A stretch of 14,792 nucleotides of DNA from CBFGTJ01 sp965651815 (GTDB lineage: Bacteria > Actinomycetota > Acidimicrobiia > Acidimicrobiales > Microtrichaceae), in assembly GCA_965651815.1 (NCBI GenBank), contig CBFGTJ010000066.1, forward strand, positions 1 to 14,792, given 5' to 3'. Positions 7,856-13,890 of the stretch are shown here, piece after piece. The notes below the pieces were generated by a model. The model ran no database searches. It had not been told where the DNA came from and worked only from the letters and a program-made list of their open reading frames with translations. The stretch's first letter is position 1. Each line of letters starts with the position of its first letter. A program made the translations under genes and the position numbers.

Positions 7856-7870
7856 CTGACGGGTCGTCAG
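7856..7870. promoter_or_regulatory. Perfect 15-bp palindrome between the TetR gene and the OB-fold gene
   Basis: CTGACGGGTCGTCAG has 6-base arms (CTGACG and CGTCAG) around a 3-base centre. It contains the stop codon of the double TetR gene and lies about 22 bp upstream of the OB-fold start. Size and symmetry suit a TetR-type operator, but the binding protein is unknown. Confidence 0.35.
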
Positions 7871-9237
7871 GCTAGTGCGGGCGCCGGGTCGCCTCCGCTG
7901 CCGGGCCGCTCGTTGGTGCGGAAGGCCTCGGGTGGCAGCAGCCGCATGGCCATGTCCACGGTCTCGGCGACCCGGGTCGGTCCGCGCAGCCCCTGGGCCA
8001 GCACGAAGTTGATCATCGTCGCGGCGAGCGAGATCGGTTCGGTCGGGCCGAGGTCGAGTCGCTCGAGCGAGTACAGCAGCGAGTCGGCGAGCGGCACCTC
8101 GACGCGGATGTCGAACTGGTCGAACTCGTCACCCATCCTCGAGATGGTCTCGAGGCGTTCGCCCAGCAGGGCGCGGGCGGGCTGGGGGTCGGCGGCGACG
8201 GCCTCCGCCAGCCGGACCAGCGTCCGGCGCAGCCGCTCGAGGGGGTCGTCGGGCCCGTCGCTGCGGGTCGCGACCTCGCGGATGCCCGCGACGTGGCGGG
8301 CGAAGCACGTGGCGGCGACCGCGCGCACGCTGCCGAACACGTTGAGCACGGTCTGCGGCGACACGCCGGCGGTCTCGGCGACCTCGCTCGCGGACACCGA
8401 CTCCCACCCCGCGGTGAAGAGGTCCTGCGTGGCGGCGGTGATCCGTGCCCGGGTCTCGCGGCGGCGGCGCACGCCGGTGCGCGCCTGGGGCGACAGGCCG
8501 GATTCCTCGCGCATCGGCGCGGTGAGGTCCGAGAGCCGGATCCGGCTGCCGCGGGGGACCGTGAGCGTCGCCGCGACCGCCCTGACCGCTTCGCCGAGGA
8601 GCGCGTCGTCCACCGCGTCGGGGTCGATCTCGCGACGGATGACCAGCCCCTGGAACAGCGCGATGAGCGCGGTCGCGAGGCGGTCGAGGTCGAACGGCGG
8701 GGCGACGGCCCGGTCGGTGCGGGCGAGCAGCTCGCGCCAGATGGTCGTCGCCTCCTCCTGGCGGAGCCGGAAGTTCTCGCGCAGGACGTCACCGACGGTG
8801 CAGTACCCGTCGTGGGGCTCCGACAGCTCGCAGCGGCTGTGGGCCCACAGGTGCATCTGCACGCGGAACTGCTGCCGGATCTCCTCGCTCGACACGAAGA
8901 TCTGCCAGGTGTCCTGCACGCTGGACTCGATCATGTCGAACAGGTCGATGTGCTGGAGGGAGGCGTTGACCTCGTCGACGACCTCCGCGACGTCCTGTGG
9001 GGGGTCGATCAGCGAGAGCACGATGGCGTCCGCGAACTCGGCGGCGCTGCGGAAGTGGTGGAAGAACGACCCGGTCGTCACGCCGGCCCGCTCGGCCACC
9101 GCGGCGGTCGTCGCGCCGGCCAGCACCTTCGGCAGTGGGAGCTCGTCGATCACCTCGAGCCCCGCCCGCACGAGGCGGGCACGGGGGTCCTCGGTGCCGG
9201 TGCCGTCGGTCCCGGAGGTCGTCTCGGTGGTGGACAC
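7867..9237 (-). CDS. TetR/AcrR-family regulator with two fused TetR units
   Basis: A single 456-residue reading frame, about twice the usual TetR length, holding two complete TetR-like modules. Unit 1 has a helix-turn-helix at about residues 43-62 (TTAAVAERAGVTTGSFFHHF) followed by an all-helical ligand domain. A basic linker (VRRRRETRARI) near 256-266 opens unit 2, whose helix-turn-helix is at about 282-301 (SASEVAETAGVSPQTVLNVF), again followed by a helical ligand domain. TetR proteins normally repress as homodimers and release DNA on binding a small ligand, often an acyl-CoA in lipid catabolism. The two units are diverged, so they may read different half-sites or ligands. The GTG at 9237 is chosen because a TANNNT box lies six bases before it and the upstream extension (to 9324) has no domain. 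The gene precedes the OB-fold/thiolase pair by 32 bp. Confidence 0.9.
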   Translation of the reverse strand: MSTTETTSGTDGTGTEDPRARLVRAGLEVIDELPLPKVLAGATTAAVAERAGVTTGSFFHHFRSAAEFADAIVLSLIDPPQDVAEVVDEVNASLQHIDLFDMIESSVQDTWQIFVSSEEIRQQFRVQMHLWAHSRCELSEPHDGYCTVGDVLRENFRLRQEEATTIWRELLARTDRAVAPPFDLDRLATALIALFQGLVIRREIDPDAVDDALLGEAVRAVAATLTVPRGSRIRLSDLTAPMREESGLSPQARTGVRRRRETRARITAATQDLFTAGWESVSASEVAETAGVSPQTVLNVFGSVRAVAATCFARHVAGIREVATRSDGPDDPLERLRRTLVRLAEAVAADPQPARALLGERLETISRMGDEFDQFDIRVEVPLADSLLYSLERLDLGPTEPISLAATMINFVLAQGLRGPTRVAETVDMAMRLLPPEAFRTNERPGSGGDPAPALA

Positions 9238-9243
9238 GCACCG

Positions 9244-9282
9244 AGCATAGCAACCACTATGCCGCGACGTAGTGGTCGCTAC
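9244..9282 (-). promoter_or_regulatory. Probable TetR gene promoter with overlapping nested dyad
   Basis: On the minus strand TATGCT (9249-9244) fits a TANNNT -10 box and ends six bases before the GTG at 9237, implying a leaderless mRNA. Upstream and overlapping it are ATAGCAACCACTAT (9247-9260) and GTAGTGGTCGCTAC (9269-9282). The second matches the reverse complement of the first at 11 of 14 positions, with an 8-base spacer. Each half is itself a small palindrome with 4-base arms. The placement suits an autoregulatory operator. Confidence 0.5.
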
Positions 9283-9340
9283 GGGCCTGGGCGCGCGCAC
9301 AGTCCACGAACCGCTACGCGTCAAGGTCGAGCTGGGACCT

Positions 9341-9356
9341 TTGACACATGTGTGAA
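9341..9356. promoter_or_regulatory. Operator-like palindrome
   Basis: TTGACACATGTGTGAA is symmetric at 14 of 16 positions around a perfect 10-base core ACACATGTGT. It begins with a perfect TTGACA -35 hexamer on the plus strand, but no good -10 box follows at 16-19 bases. It lies about 100 bp upstream of the double TetR start. Confidence 0.35.
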
Positions 9357-9487
9357 CTTTTCCTTGCAGTGTCTTGCGAACTGGGCTAGAAAACCCTCAG
9401 AGCAGCGACGGCGAGGTTCGGTCCGAGTCGTCCGGCGGGGAGAGGCCCCGGGTTCCCGCAATCCGGGGGGAGGGTCGCCCCATCACG

Positions 9488-9520
9488 ACCAGGGAGTTGG
9501 CGGTTCGCCAGCTCCCTGGT
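9488..9520 (+). other. Strong 15-pair stem-loop
   Basis: Bases 9488-9502 pair with 9506-9520 across a three-base loop (GTT), with one G-T wobble and no mismatch. Neither side is followed by a T tract, so it does not look like a classical intrinsic terminator. It is the most stable element of the gene-free region. Confidence 0.75.
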
Positions 9521-9629
9521 TGCGTTGTCGGACCGTTCTGCCGGACCCGCCAGCTGGGGCCCCGGGGGGTCCAGCGCGAAGGGCTCGGCGCGGAGAGCTC
9601 GGCGGGGGAAGCTCAGCGCGGCGGAGCGC

Positions 9630-10259
9630 TCACCACTCCCGTGGGACCCGCGGCGTCTCCTCCGTCGGAGGGTCGCCTCGCAGGTCCAGGGGTTCGACGT
9701 GGCGGCGCCCCCGGCGGCGCGTGCCACCGAGGCGCTCGCGGGCCCAACGGGCGGTGGCGACCACGCCGACCACGCTGAAGAGCGCCATGAGCGCCCGGAG
9801 CGCGCCCTCGAGCCCCGTTCCCGCACGTTCCTCGACCTCGACGCGCAGCCGGACGATGCCGTCGTCCGCGCCCGCTGCGCCGCGACGGCCGGTGTCGTCG
9901 GTGCTCGGTGCATCGGCGGCGTCGCGCTCCAGCTGGCGGACGTCCACGTCGATGTCGGTCTCGACGACCTCGGCGTCGAGGCGCTCGAGGAGCCCGAGGG
10001 CGATGTCCAACCGGTCGCCGGGCAGCGAGAACACCAGCGCCGAGCTCCCGGTGTCGACCGTCTGCTCGCCGACGCGCACGCCGCCGAAGTCCGGTGCGGC
10101 GGCGAGCACGTCCTGGCGAACCCGGCGCACCGCCGCGCGGTCCGCGGCCTCGAGCCGGACCACGACGTCCTCCGATTCGGCGAGCAGGTCGGAGCACGCC
10201 GCGGGCGCGAGGGCCGCGACGAGCAGGCCGACCGCTGCCGCGGTCCGTCGGAGGCGCAC
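9630..10259 (-). CDS. DUF4349-like membrane-anchored protein, possible lipoprotein
   Basis: A 209-residue protein. A basic N-terminus and hydrophobic stretch end in ALAPAAC with a cysteine at residue 22; the lipobox is imperfect, with Pro at the -3 position, so lipidation is uncertain. The middle (VVVRLEAADRAAVRRV, then ALVFSLPGDRLDIALGLLERL at 74-94) follows the pattern of DUF4349 proteins, in which a parallel pair of strands and the phrase V-P-x-x-x-F/L-D-x-A-L recur. The long coiled coil usual in that family is missing or much shortened. A hydrophobic helix at 153-170 precedes a basic tail (RRRGRRH), which would be cytoplasmic. It probably faces outward from the membrane; its function is unknown. 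The GTG at 10259 gives the signal sequence directly. It is separated from the SDR gene upstream by 61 bp. Confidence 0.65.
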   Translation of the reverse strand: MRLRRTAAAVGLLVAALAPAACSDLLAESEDVVVRLEAADRAAVRRVRQDVLAAAPDFGGVRVGEQTVDTGSSALVFSLPGDRLDIALGLLERLDAEVVETDIDVDVRQLERDAADAPSTDDTGRRGAAGADDGIVRLRVEVEERAGTGLEGALRALMALFSVVGVVATARWARERLGGTRRRGRRHVEPLDLRGDPPTEETPRVPREW

Positions 10260-10320
10260 GTTCAGCTCGATGCTGCGCCAGCGTAGGGACGGGCGCCGGT
10301 GCAGCGGGGGACCGCCGTGG

Positions 10321-11112
10321 TCAGCCGCCGGCGGCGTCGAGGAACGCCGGGCGCTCGCCGCCGCCGTGCAGCCACAGTGCCGAGCCGCTGACGTAGGAAG
10401 CCAGGGGCGAGGCGAGCCACCGGCACGCCTCGGCCAGGTCCTCCGGGGTGCCGAACCGTCCGGCGGGGACCGTCGCCGCGACCCGCGCGATCGACTCCTC
10501 GTCCCCGTAGTGGAGGTGGGCCTGCTCGGTGAGGATGAGCCCGGCCACGATGGCCACCACGCGGACCCGGGGCGCCCACTCGACCGCGAGCGACTGCGTG
10601 AGGTTGAGCAGGCCCGCCTTCGCCGCGCCGTACGCGGCGGTGCCCGGCGAGGGGCGCACGCCGGACACGGACGCGATGTTGACGATGACGCGGGGCGTCC
10701 CGTCGTCGGGCGCCGACTGCATGTGGTGGTTGGCGCGCTGGGCGACGTGCAGCGGTGCCAGCAGGTTGAGCCGGATGATCGACTCGCTGAAGCGCGGCGA
10801 CGCGGTCGCCGCGTCCGCCGGCGGCGCGCCACCCGCGTTGTTGATCACCGTGTCCAGCGACCCGTAGCGCATGACGGTGGCGTCGACCACCGCCGCGGCC
10901 TGCTCCGGGTCGCGGACGTCCGCGGCGACGAACCCCGCCACGCGCCCCGCGGCGGAGGGCAGCTCGTCCGGCTCGGACCGACCGCAGGTCATGACCTCGG
11001 CACCCCACGAGAGGAACCGCTCGACGATCGTGCGGCCGATCCCCTTCGTGCCGCCCGTGACCAGCACGACCCGTCCCGAGTAGTCCAGCTCCCCCGCGGC
11101 GCCTCCGTCCAT
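10321..11112 (-). CDS. Short-chain dehydrogenase/reductase (SDR family)
   Basis: A 263-residue classical SDR, an NAD(P)-dependent oxidoreductase acting on an alcohol or ketone. It has the nucleotide-binding TGGTKGIG at 19-26, NNAG at 91-94, the catalytic Asn at 116, Ser148 in IASVSG, and Tyr161 and Lys165 in the YxxxK motif. The strand-2 end reads TCGRS with no acidic residue, which leans towards NADP. The C-terminus SGSALWLHGGGERPAFL recalls SDRs of the mycobacterial KstR2 steroid regulon (Rv3548c/Rv3549c) as I remember them. The ATG at 11112 is used; a TAACCT box nine bases upstream could be a -10 element giving a very short leader. It diverges from the DUF1023 gene across about 70 bp. The substrate is unknown, possibly a hydroxyacyl-CoA given the crotonase nearby. 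Confidence 0.88.
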   Translation of the reverse strand: MDGGAAGELDYSGRVVLVTGGTKGIGRTIVERFLSWGAEVMTCGRSEPDELPSAAGRVAGFVAADVRDPEQAAAVVDATVMRYGSLDTVINNAGGAPPADAATASPRFSESIIRLNLLAPLHVAQRANHHMQSAPDDGTPRVIVNIASVSGVRPSPGTAAYGAAKAGLLNLTQSLAVEWAPRVRVVAIVAGLILTEQAHLHYGDEESIARVAATVPAGRFGTPEDLAEACRWLASPLASYVSGSALWLHGGGERPAFLDAAGG

Positions 11113-11182
11113 GGGCCGCGGAGGTTACCGGGGTCCCGTACCCACTGACGACCACCGGGACCGTGCCTACGGTGCCCCGGCC

Positions 11183-12229
11183 GTGAGGCTCGGCGCGGAC
11201 CCGGACCAGCTCGAACGACTCGCCGGCCAGCACGAGGTGTGCGCCGCGCACCTCGCCCGGGTGCGGACCCGCCTGCGTCGCGCCGACCGGGGCGCGTGGC
11301 GGGGGCCCGGCGCGGCGCGGTGGTGGTCGCACGTCGACGACCGGCTCGTGCCCGACCTCGTCGCCGCGGGGAACCTCTGCTCGGCCGCGGCGCGCCACCT
11401 CAGGTCACAGGCCCGAGAGCAGCGGCGCGCCTCGCTCGCCGATCCCCGGCTGCTCGAGCGGCGCGACGGCACCGCGTGGATCGCCCGGCTCGGTCCCGTC
11501 GACGCCGAGCTCGCCGTCGTGATCGTCCCGGGCGTCGGCACCGACCTCGGCGACCGCGCCCGGCTGCTCGAGGACGCCGGGCGGGTCTGGGAGTGGCTCA
11601 CCGCACACGCGGCATCCGCACCGCCGGGACAGGGAGGGGTGCCCGACGTCGCGGTCGTCGCATGGCTCGGCTACCGGCCTCCCGCCAACCTGCTCGCGGG
11701 GCTGGACGCATCAGCCGCCCACGACGGCGCACCCGCGCTCGCCGCGGCCGTGGCGGCGCTGCGCGAGCAGGGCGCCCGGCGCGTCGCGGTCGTCGGGCAC
11801 AGCTACGGGGCGGTGGTCGCGTCGCGCGCCGCCGCGCTCGGCATGGGGGCCGATGACCTCGTCCTCCTGGGCGCGCCGGGACTCGGTGTGCCGTCGGTCG
11901 ACCACCTCGCCCTCCCGCCCGGCGGACGGGTGTGGGCCGCGGCCGCGCGCGGCGACCCCATCCCGCTGCTCGGCAGGGTCCGGCTCGTGCACGGCCCCGA
12001 CCCCGCCGAGGTCGCCCTCGCACTGCCCACCTCCCTGCCGGGACACGGTGCGTACCTGTCGGACGAGGTGCTGCTCGACGCGCTCGCGGCCGCGCTGCTC
12101 GGCCGTGGCGGTCGCGAAGGGTGGCCGGCAGCCGGTACCTTCCACGGGTCCGCGCCGGGGGCGCACGGGTCGGGAGGACGTCCATGGGAACCACAGTCAC
12201 CACCAACGACGGTGTCGCCGAGATCGTGA
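11183..12229 (+). CDS. DUF1023 alpha/beta hydrolase with N-terminal WXG-like helical domain
   Basis: A 348-residue protein. Residues 1-90 are helical, with AWRGPGA at 38-44 standing where WXG100-like heads carry their Trp-x-Gly turn. From about 110 onward it is a DUF1023-type alpha/beta hydrolase: VVIVPGVGTDLGD, then VVAWLGYRPP, the nucleophile elbow VVGHSYGAVV with Ser207, a likely catalytic Asp258 in ARGDPIPLLG, and His288 in GHGAYL. Such proteins are common in Actinomycetota, some with type VII secretion-type heads; the substrate is unknown. No signal peptide is seen. The GTG at 11183 begins right at the helical domain; an ATG at 11111 is in frame but adds unlike residues. The C-terminal 50 residues are Gly/Pro-rich and the frame runs 46 bases into the crotonase gene. 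Confidence 0.8.
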   Translation: MRLGADPDQLERLAGQHEVCAAHLARVRTRLRRADRGAWRGPGAARWWSHVDDRLVPDLVAAGNLCSAAARHLRSQAREQRRASLADPRLLERRDGTAWIARLGPVDAELAVVIVPGVGTDLGDRARLLEDAGRVWEWLTAHAASAPPGQGGVPDVAVVAWLGYRPPANLLAGLDASAAHDGAPALAAAVAALREQGARRVAVVGHSYGAVVASRAAALGMGADDLVLLGAPGLGVPSVDHLALPPGGRVWAAAARGDPIPLLGRVRLVHGPDPAEVALALPTSLPGHGAYLSDEVLLDALAAALLGRGGREGWPAAGTFHGSAPGAHGSGGRPWEPQSPPTTVSPRS

Positions 12230-12942
12230 TGGACCACCCGCCGGTCAACGCGTTGACCGTCGACGGGTGGTTCGAGCTCGCGGACGTGGTGACCCGCGCG
12301 GGTCGCGACCCCGAGGTGGGCGCCGTCGTGCTGCGGGCCGAGGGCCGCGGCTTCAACGCGGGGGTCGACATCAAGGAGATGCAGTCGACCGAGGGGTTCG
12401 ACGCGCTGATCGGGGCGAACCGCGGGTGCTACGCGGCGTTCGCCGCGGTCTACGACTGCGAGGTGCCGGTCATCGCCGCGGTGCACGGCTACTGCCTCGG
12501 CGGCGGCATCGGCCTCGTCGGCAACGCGGACGTCATCGTCGCCGCGGAGGGCACGCGCTTCGGCCTCCCGGAGGTGAACCAGGGCGCCCTCGGCGCAGCG
12601 ACGCACCTCGCTCGCCTGGTGCCCCAACACAAGATGCGGGAGATGGTGTACACCGCCGAGCCGGTCGACGCGTCGCTGCTCGCCTCGTGGGGGTCGGTCA
12701 GCAGGGTCGTGCCGCACGAGGAGCTGCGCGACGCCGCGCTCGAGCTCGCGGCGAAGATCTGCGAGAAGAGCCGCTACGTGATCCGCCGGGCGAAGGAGAG
12801 CCTCAACGGGATCGACCCCGTCGACGTGAAGCGCAGCTACCGGTACGAGCAGGGGTTCACCTACGAGCTCAACCTCTCCGGTGTCTCGGACGAGGCCCGC
12901 GACGCGTTCGTGTCGAAGACGGAGGCGAAGTTCTCGCGCTGA
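12184..12942 (+). CDS. Enoyl-CoA hydratase/isomerase (crotonase) family protein, EchA20-like
   Basis: A 252-residue crotonase. The oxyanion-hole segments are AEGRGFNAGVDIKEM at 52-66 and HGYCLGGGIGLVGNADVIV at 101-119; acidic residues at the catalytic positions are Glu130 (LPEVNQGALGAATHL) and Glu153 (MREMVYTAEP). The phrases GRGFNAGVDIKEMQ, ANRGC, GALGAATHL and the ending YRYEQGFTYELNLSGVSDEARDAFV closely match what I recall of mycobacterial EchA20 (Rv3550). EchA20 hydrolyses a ring-containing CoA thioester in the final C/D-ring steps of cholesterol breakdown. The same reaction is likely but not proven here, and a different crotonase activity remains possible. The ATG at 12184 has GGGAGG about six bases upstream. 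The gene overlaps the hydrolase frame by 46 bases, so the two may be co-transcribed. A GC-rich hairpin follows the stop. Confidence 0.9.
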   Translation: MGTTVTTNDGVAEIVMDHPPVNALTVDGWFELADVVTRAGRDPEVGAVVLRAEGRGFNAGVDIKEMQSTEGFDALIGANRGCYAAFAAVYDCEVPVIAAVHGYCLGGGIGLVGNADVIVAAEGTRFGLPEVNQGALGAATHLARLVPQHKMREMVYTAEPVDASLLASWGSVSRVVPHEELRDAALELAAKICEKSRYVIRRAKESLNGIDPVDVKRSYRYEQGFTYELNLSGVSDEARDAFVSKTEAKFSR

Positions 12943-12946
12943 GTCG

Positions 12947-12972
12947 GCGCGGGGCGGTGACGCCCCGGGCGC
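12947..12972 (+). terminator. GC-rich hairpin after the crotonase gene, possible terminator
   Basis: GGGGCG (12951-12956) and CGCCCC (12961-12966) pair perfectly across a GTGA tetraloop, and outer GCGC segments can extend the stem past a two-base bulge. It starts five bases after the stop codon. There is no T tract, which is common for high-GC actinobacterial terminators but makes the call weak. Confidence 0.4.
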
Positions 12973-12996
12973 GGTGCGCGCGATGGTGGGAAACGG

Positions 12997-13017
12997 GCCG
13001 CGGCGGCCGGCCGCGGC
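12997..13017 (+). other. Perfect inverted repeat just upstream of the lipoprotein gene
   Basis: GCCGCGGC occurs at 12997-13004 and 13010-13017 with five bases between. The unit is its own reverse complement, so the pair is at once a direct repeat and an 8-base hairpin. It lies 19 bp before the ATG at 13036, probably in the leader. Confidence 0.55.
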
Positions 13018-13035
13018 GGATGAGGGGGACGAGTG

Positions 13036-13599
13036 ATGCAGCGACGGGTACGTCGGGGTGGGGCCGTGGTGGCGCTCGCGATCGCACTGCTGGTGGCGGT
13101 TGCGTGCGGCGGTGACGACGACGGGGCGGAGGGTTCGGACCCGGACTCCCGCGAGACGAGCACGACGCTGATGGACGACGAGTCCTTCGACGCGGCGATC
13201 GACGGGTTCACCCGTGACGTCGAGGCGGCCGGGGACGACTTCTGCGCGGTCGTCGACGCCGCGACGCTCGAGCTCGACACCGCCGCGGCGAACCCGAGGC
13301 AGGTCGAGCGGACCATCGGGTTGCAGGTGAAGGTGATGGAGTCGCTCGCGGGCACCGAGCCGAAGGACGAGGCGAACGCGGCGATCCTGCTGCGGACGCG
13401 GCAGGCGCTGCTCGACGCGGCCGAGGAAGCGGGGTACTCCCCGGACTTCCTGCGCAGCCCGGAGTACTCCGAGATCCTCGGTGCACAGGAGTTCCAGTCG
13501 GCGCTCATCAGCTACTTCCAGCGGGCGCAGCGCGAGTGCGGGCTCGACCCGGGCGGTGCCGTCGTCGAGGACCCGCAGGACGGCTCCGACGACGGCTGA
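13036..13599 (+). CDS. Small lipoprotein of unknown function
   Basis: A 187-residue protein with a lipoprotein-type signal: MQRRVRRGG, a hydrophobic stretch and AVACGGDDDG with the cysteine at residue 24. It would be exported and anchored by lipid to the outer face of the membrane. The mature part begins with an acidic, Ser/Thr-rich linker (to about residue 45). It continues as a mainly helical domain containing two cysteines, in DDFCAVVDAATLELDTA and in RAQRECGLDPG, which could form a disulfide. The C-terminus is acidic (EDPQDGSDDG). No family is recognised. The ATG at 13036 follows GAGGGGG at a spacing of about seven; a GTG one codon earlier is possible. The gene stands 93 bp after the crotonase, behind two hairpins, so it is probably transcribed on its own. 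Confidence 0.8.
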   Translation: MQRRVRRGGAVVALAIALLVAVACGGDDDGAEGSDPDSRETSTTLMDDESFDAAIDGFTRDVEAAGDDFCAVVDAATLELDTAAANPRQVERTIGLQVKVMESLAGTEPKDEANAAILLRTRQALLDAAEEAGYSPDFLRSPEYSEILGAQEFQSALISYFQRAQRECGLDPGGAVVEDPQDGSDDG

Positions 13600-13616
13600 G
13601 CCTGACGGCTGAGCCC
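13591..13616 (+). repeat. 13-bp tandem repeat across the lipoprotein stop codon
   Basis: GACGGCTGAGCCT (13591-13603) is followed directly by GACGGCTGAGCCC (13604-13616), a match at 12 of 13 bases. The first copy holds the last two codons and the TGA stop of the lipoprotein gene. A weaker third relative (ACTGAGCC) follows at 13621-13628. Confidence 0.75.
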
Positions 13617-13890
13617 AGCAACTGAGCCGCCGGCGGAGCGACGCCCGCCGACGCCGGGATCCACCACGCTCGACGCCCGCGGGAGCGGACGGCGAGCGGT
13701 CCGGCGCGTCCACCGGCGCATGCTTCCTCGACCGGGTCGCCACACGTCGTCGCACCCGTTGTCTCGTTTTGCACGACGCTCGTCGCGCGGTTGCGATATC
13801 GTCCCGGCCGCTGGGTGAAGGAGGTTCGGGGCAGCTGCCCGACGACCTCCGGATCCCGGCTCGCTGTTGGACAGTCAGAGGGGGAGAAGC
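13617..13890 (+). promoter_or_regulatory. Intergenic leader of the secreted protein, with hairpin over an orphan ribosome-binding sequence
   Basis: The gap holds no gene that I can support. TTGCAC (13769-13774) could be a -35 box, with a weak -10 in the TGCGATATC region about 18 bases later. In the likely leader, AAGGAGG (13818-13824) is a perfect Shine-Dalgarno sequence with no start codon at a usable distance. GGAGGT (13820-13825) pairs with ACCTCC (13845-13850), enclosing a second stem CGGG/CCCG around CAGCTG. The true start at 13891 has its own site, GGGGGAG. Confidence 0.35.

Larger units (their letters stand above)
9283..9628. other. Gene-free structured region, candidate noncoding RNA or leader
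   Basis: No convincing protein gene is seen between the double TetR promoter and the end of the DUF4349-like gene. The region contains a palindrome (9341-9356), an AT-richer patch (9339-9395) with possible plus-strand promoter boxes TTGCAG (9364-9369) and TAGAAA (9387-9392) spaced by 17, and a long G/C-rich stretch with many nested inverted repeats. The core is a 15-pair hairpin at 9488-9520. Flanking segments can extend the fold, for example GGGTTCC near 9450 with GGACCC near 9545, and GGCCCC with GGGGCC further out. No known RNA family was recognised, and the coding strand of any RNA is uncertain. Confidence 0.4.

Noticed and set aside
9412..9428. T-arm-like GAGGTTCGGTCCGAG suggesting a tRNA
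   Set aside because: The loop does not fit TTCRANY and no acceptor, D or anticodon arms flank it.
9399..9628. Known structured RNAs (SRP RNA, tmRNA, RNase P RNA, cobalamin, glycine, TPP or c-di-AMP riboswitches)
   Set aside because: CCCGCAA near 9456 and GGAGAG near 9440 recall pieces of some families, but the defining conserved cores (for example the SRP GGAAGG loop or the glycine GCCGAAGG element) are absent.
9374..9778. Possible 134-codon plus-strand gene in the structured region
   Set aside because: It would start with TTG, lacks a ribosome-binding site, is Gly/Arg/Pro-rich without motifs and runs into the opposite-strand DUF4349-like gene.
8293..11148. A 951-codon plus-strand open frame opposite the TetR, DUF4349-like and SDR genes
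   Set aside because: It is an antisense shadow with low-complexity basic sequence and no domain.
11111..11182. N-terminal extension of the DUF1023 protein from the ATG at 11111
   Set aside because: The extra 24 residues have no helical-domain character and the ATG overlaps the SDR start codon on the other strand; the GTG at 11183 begins directly at the domain.
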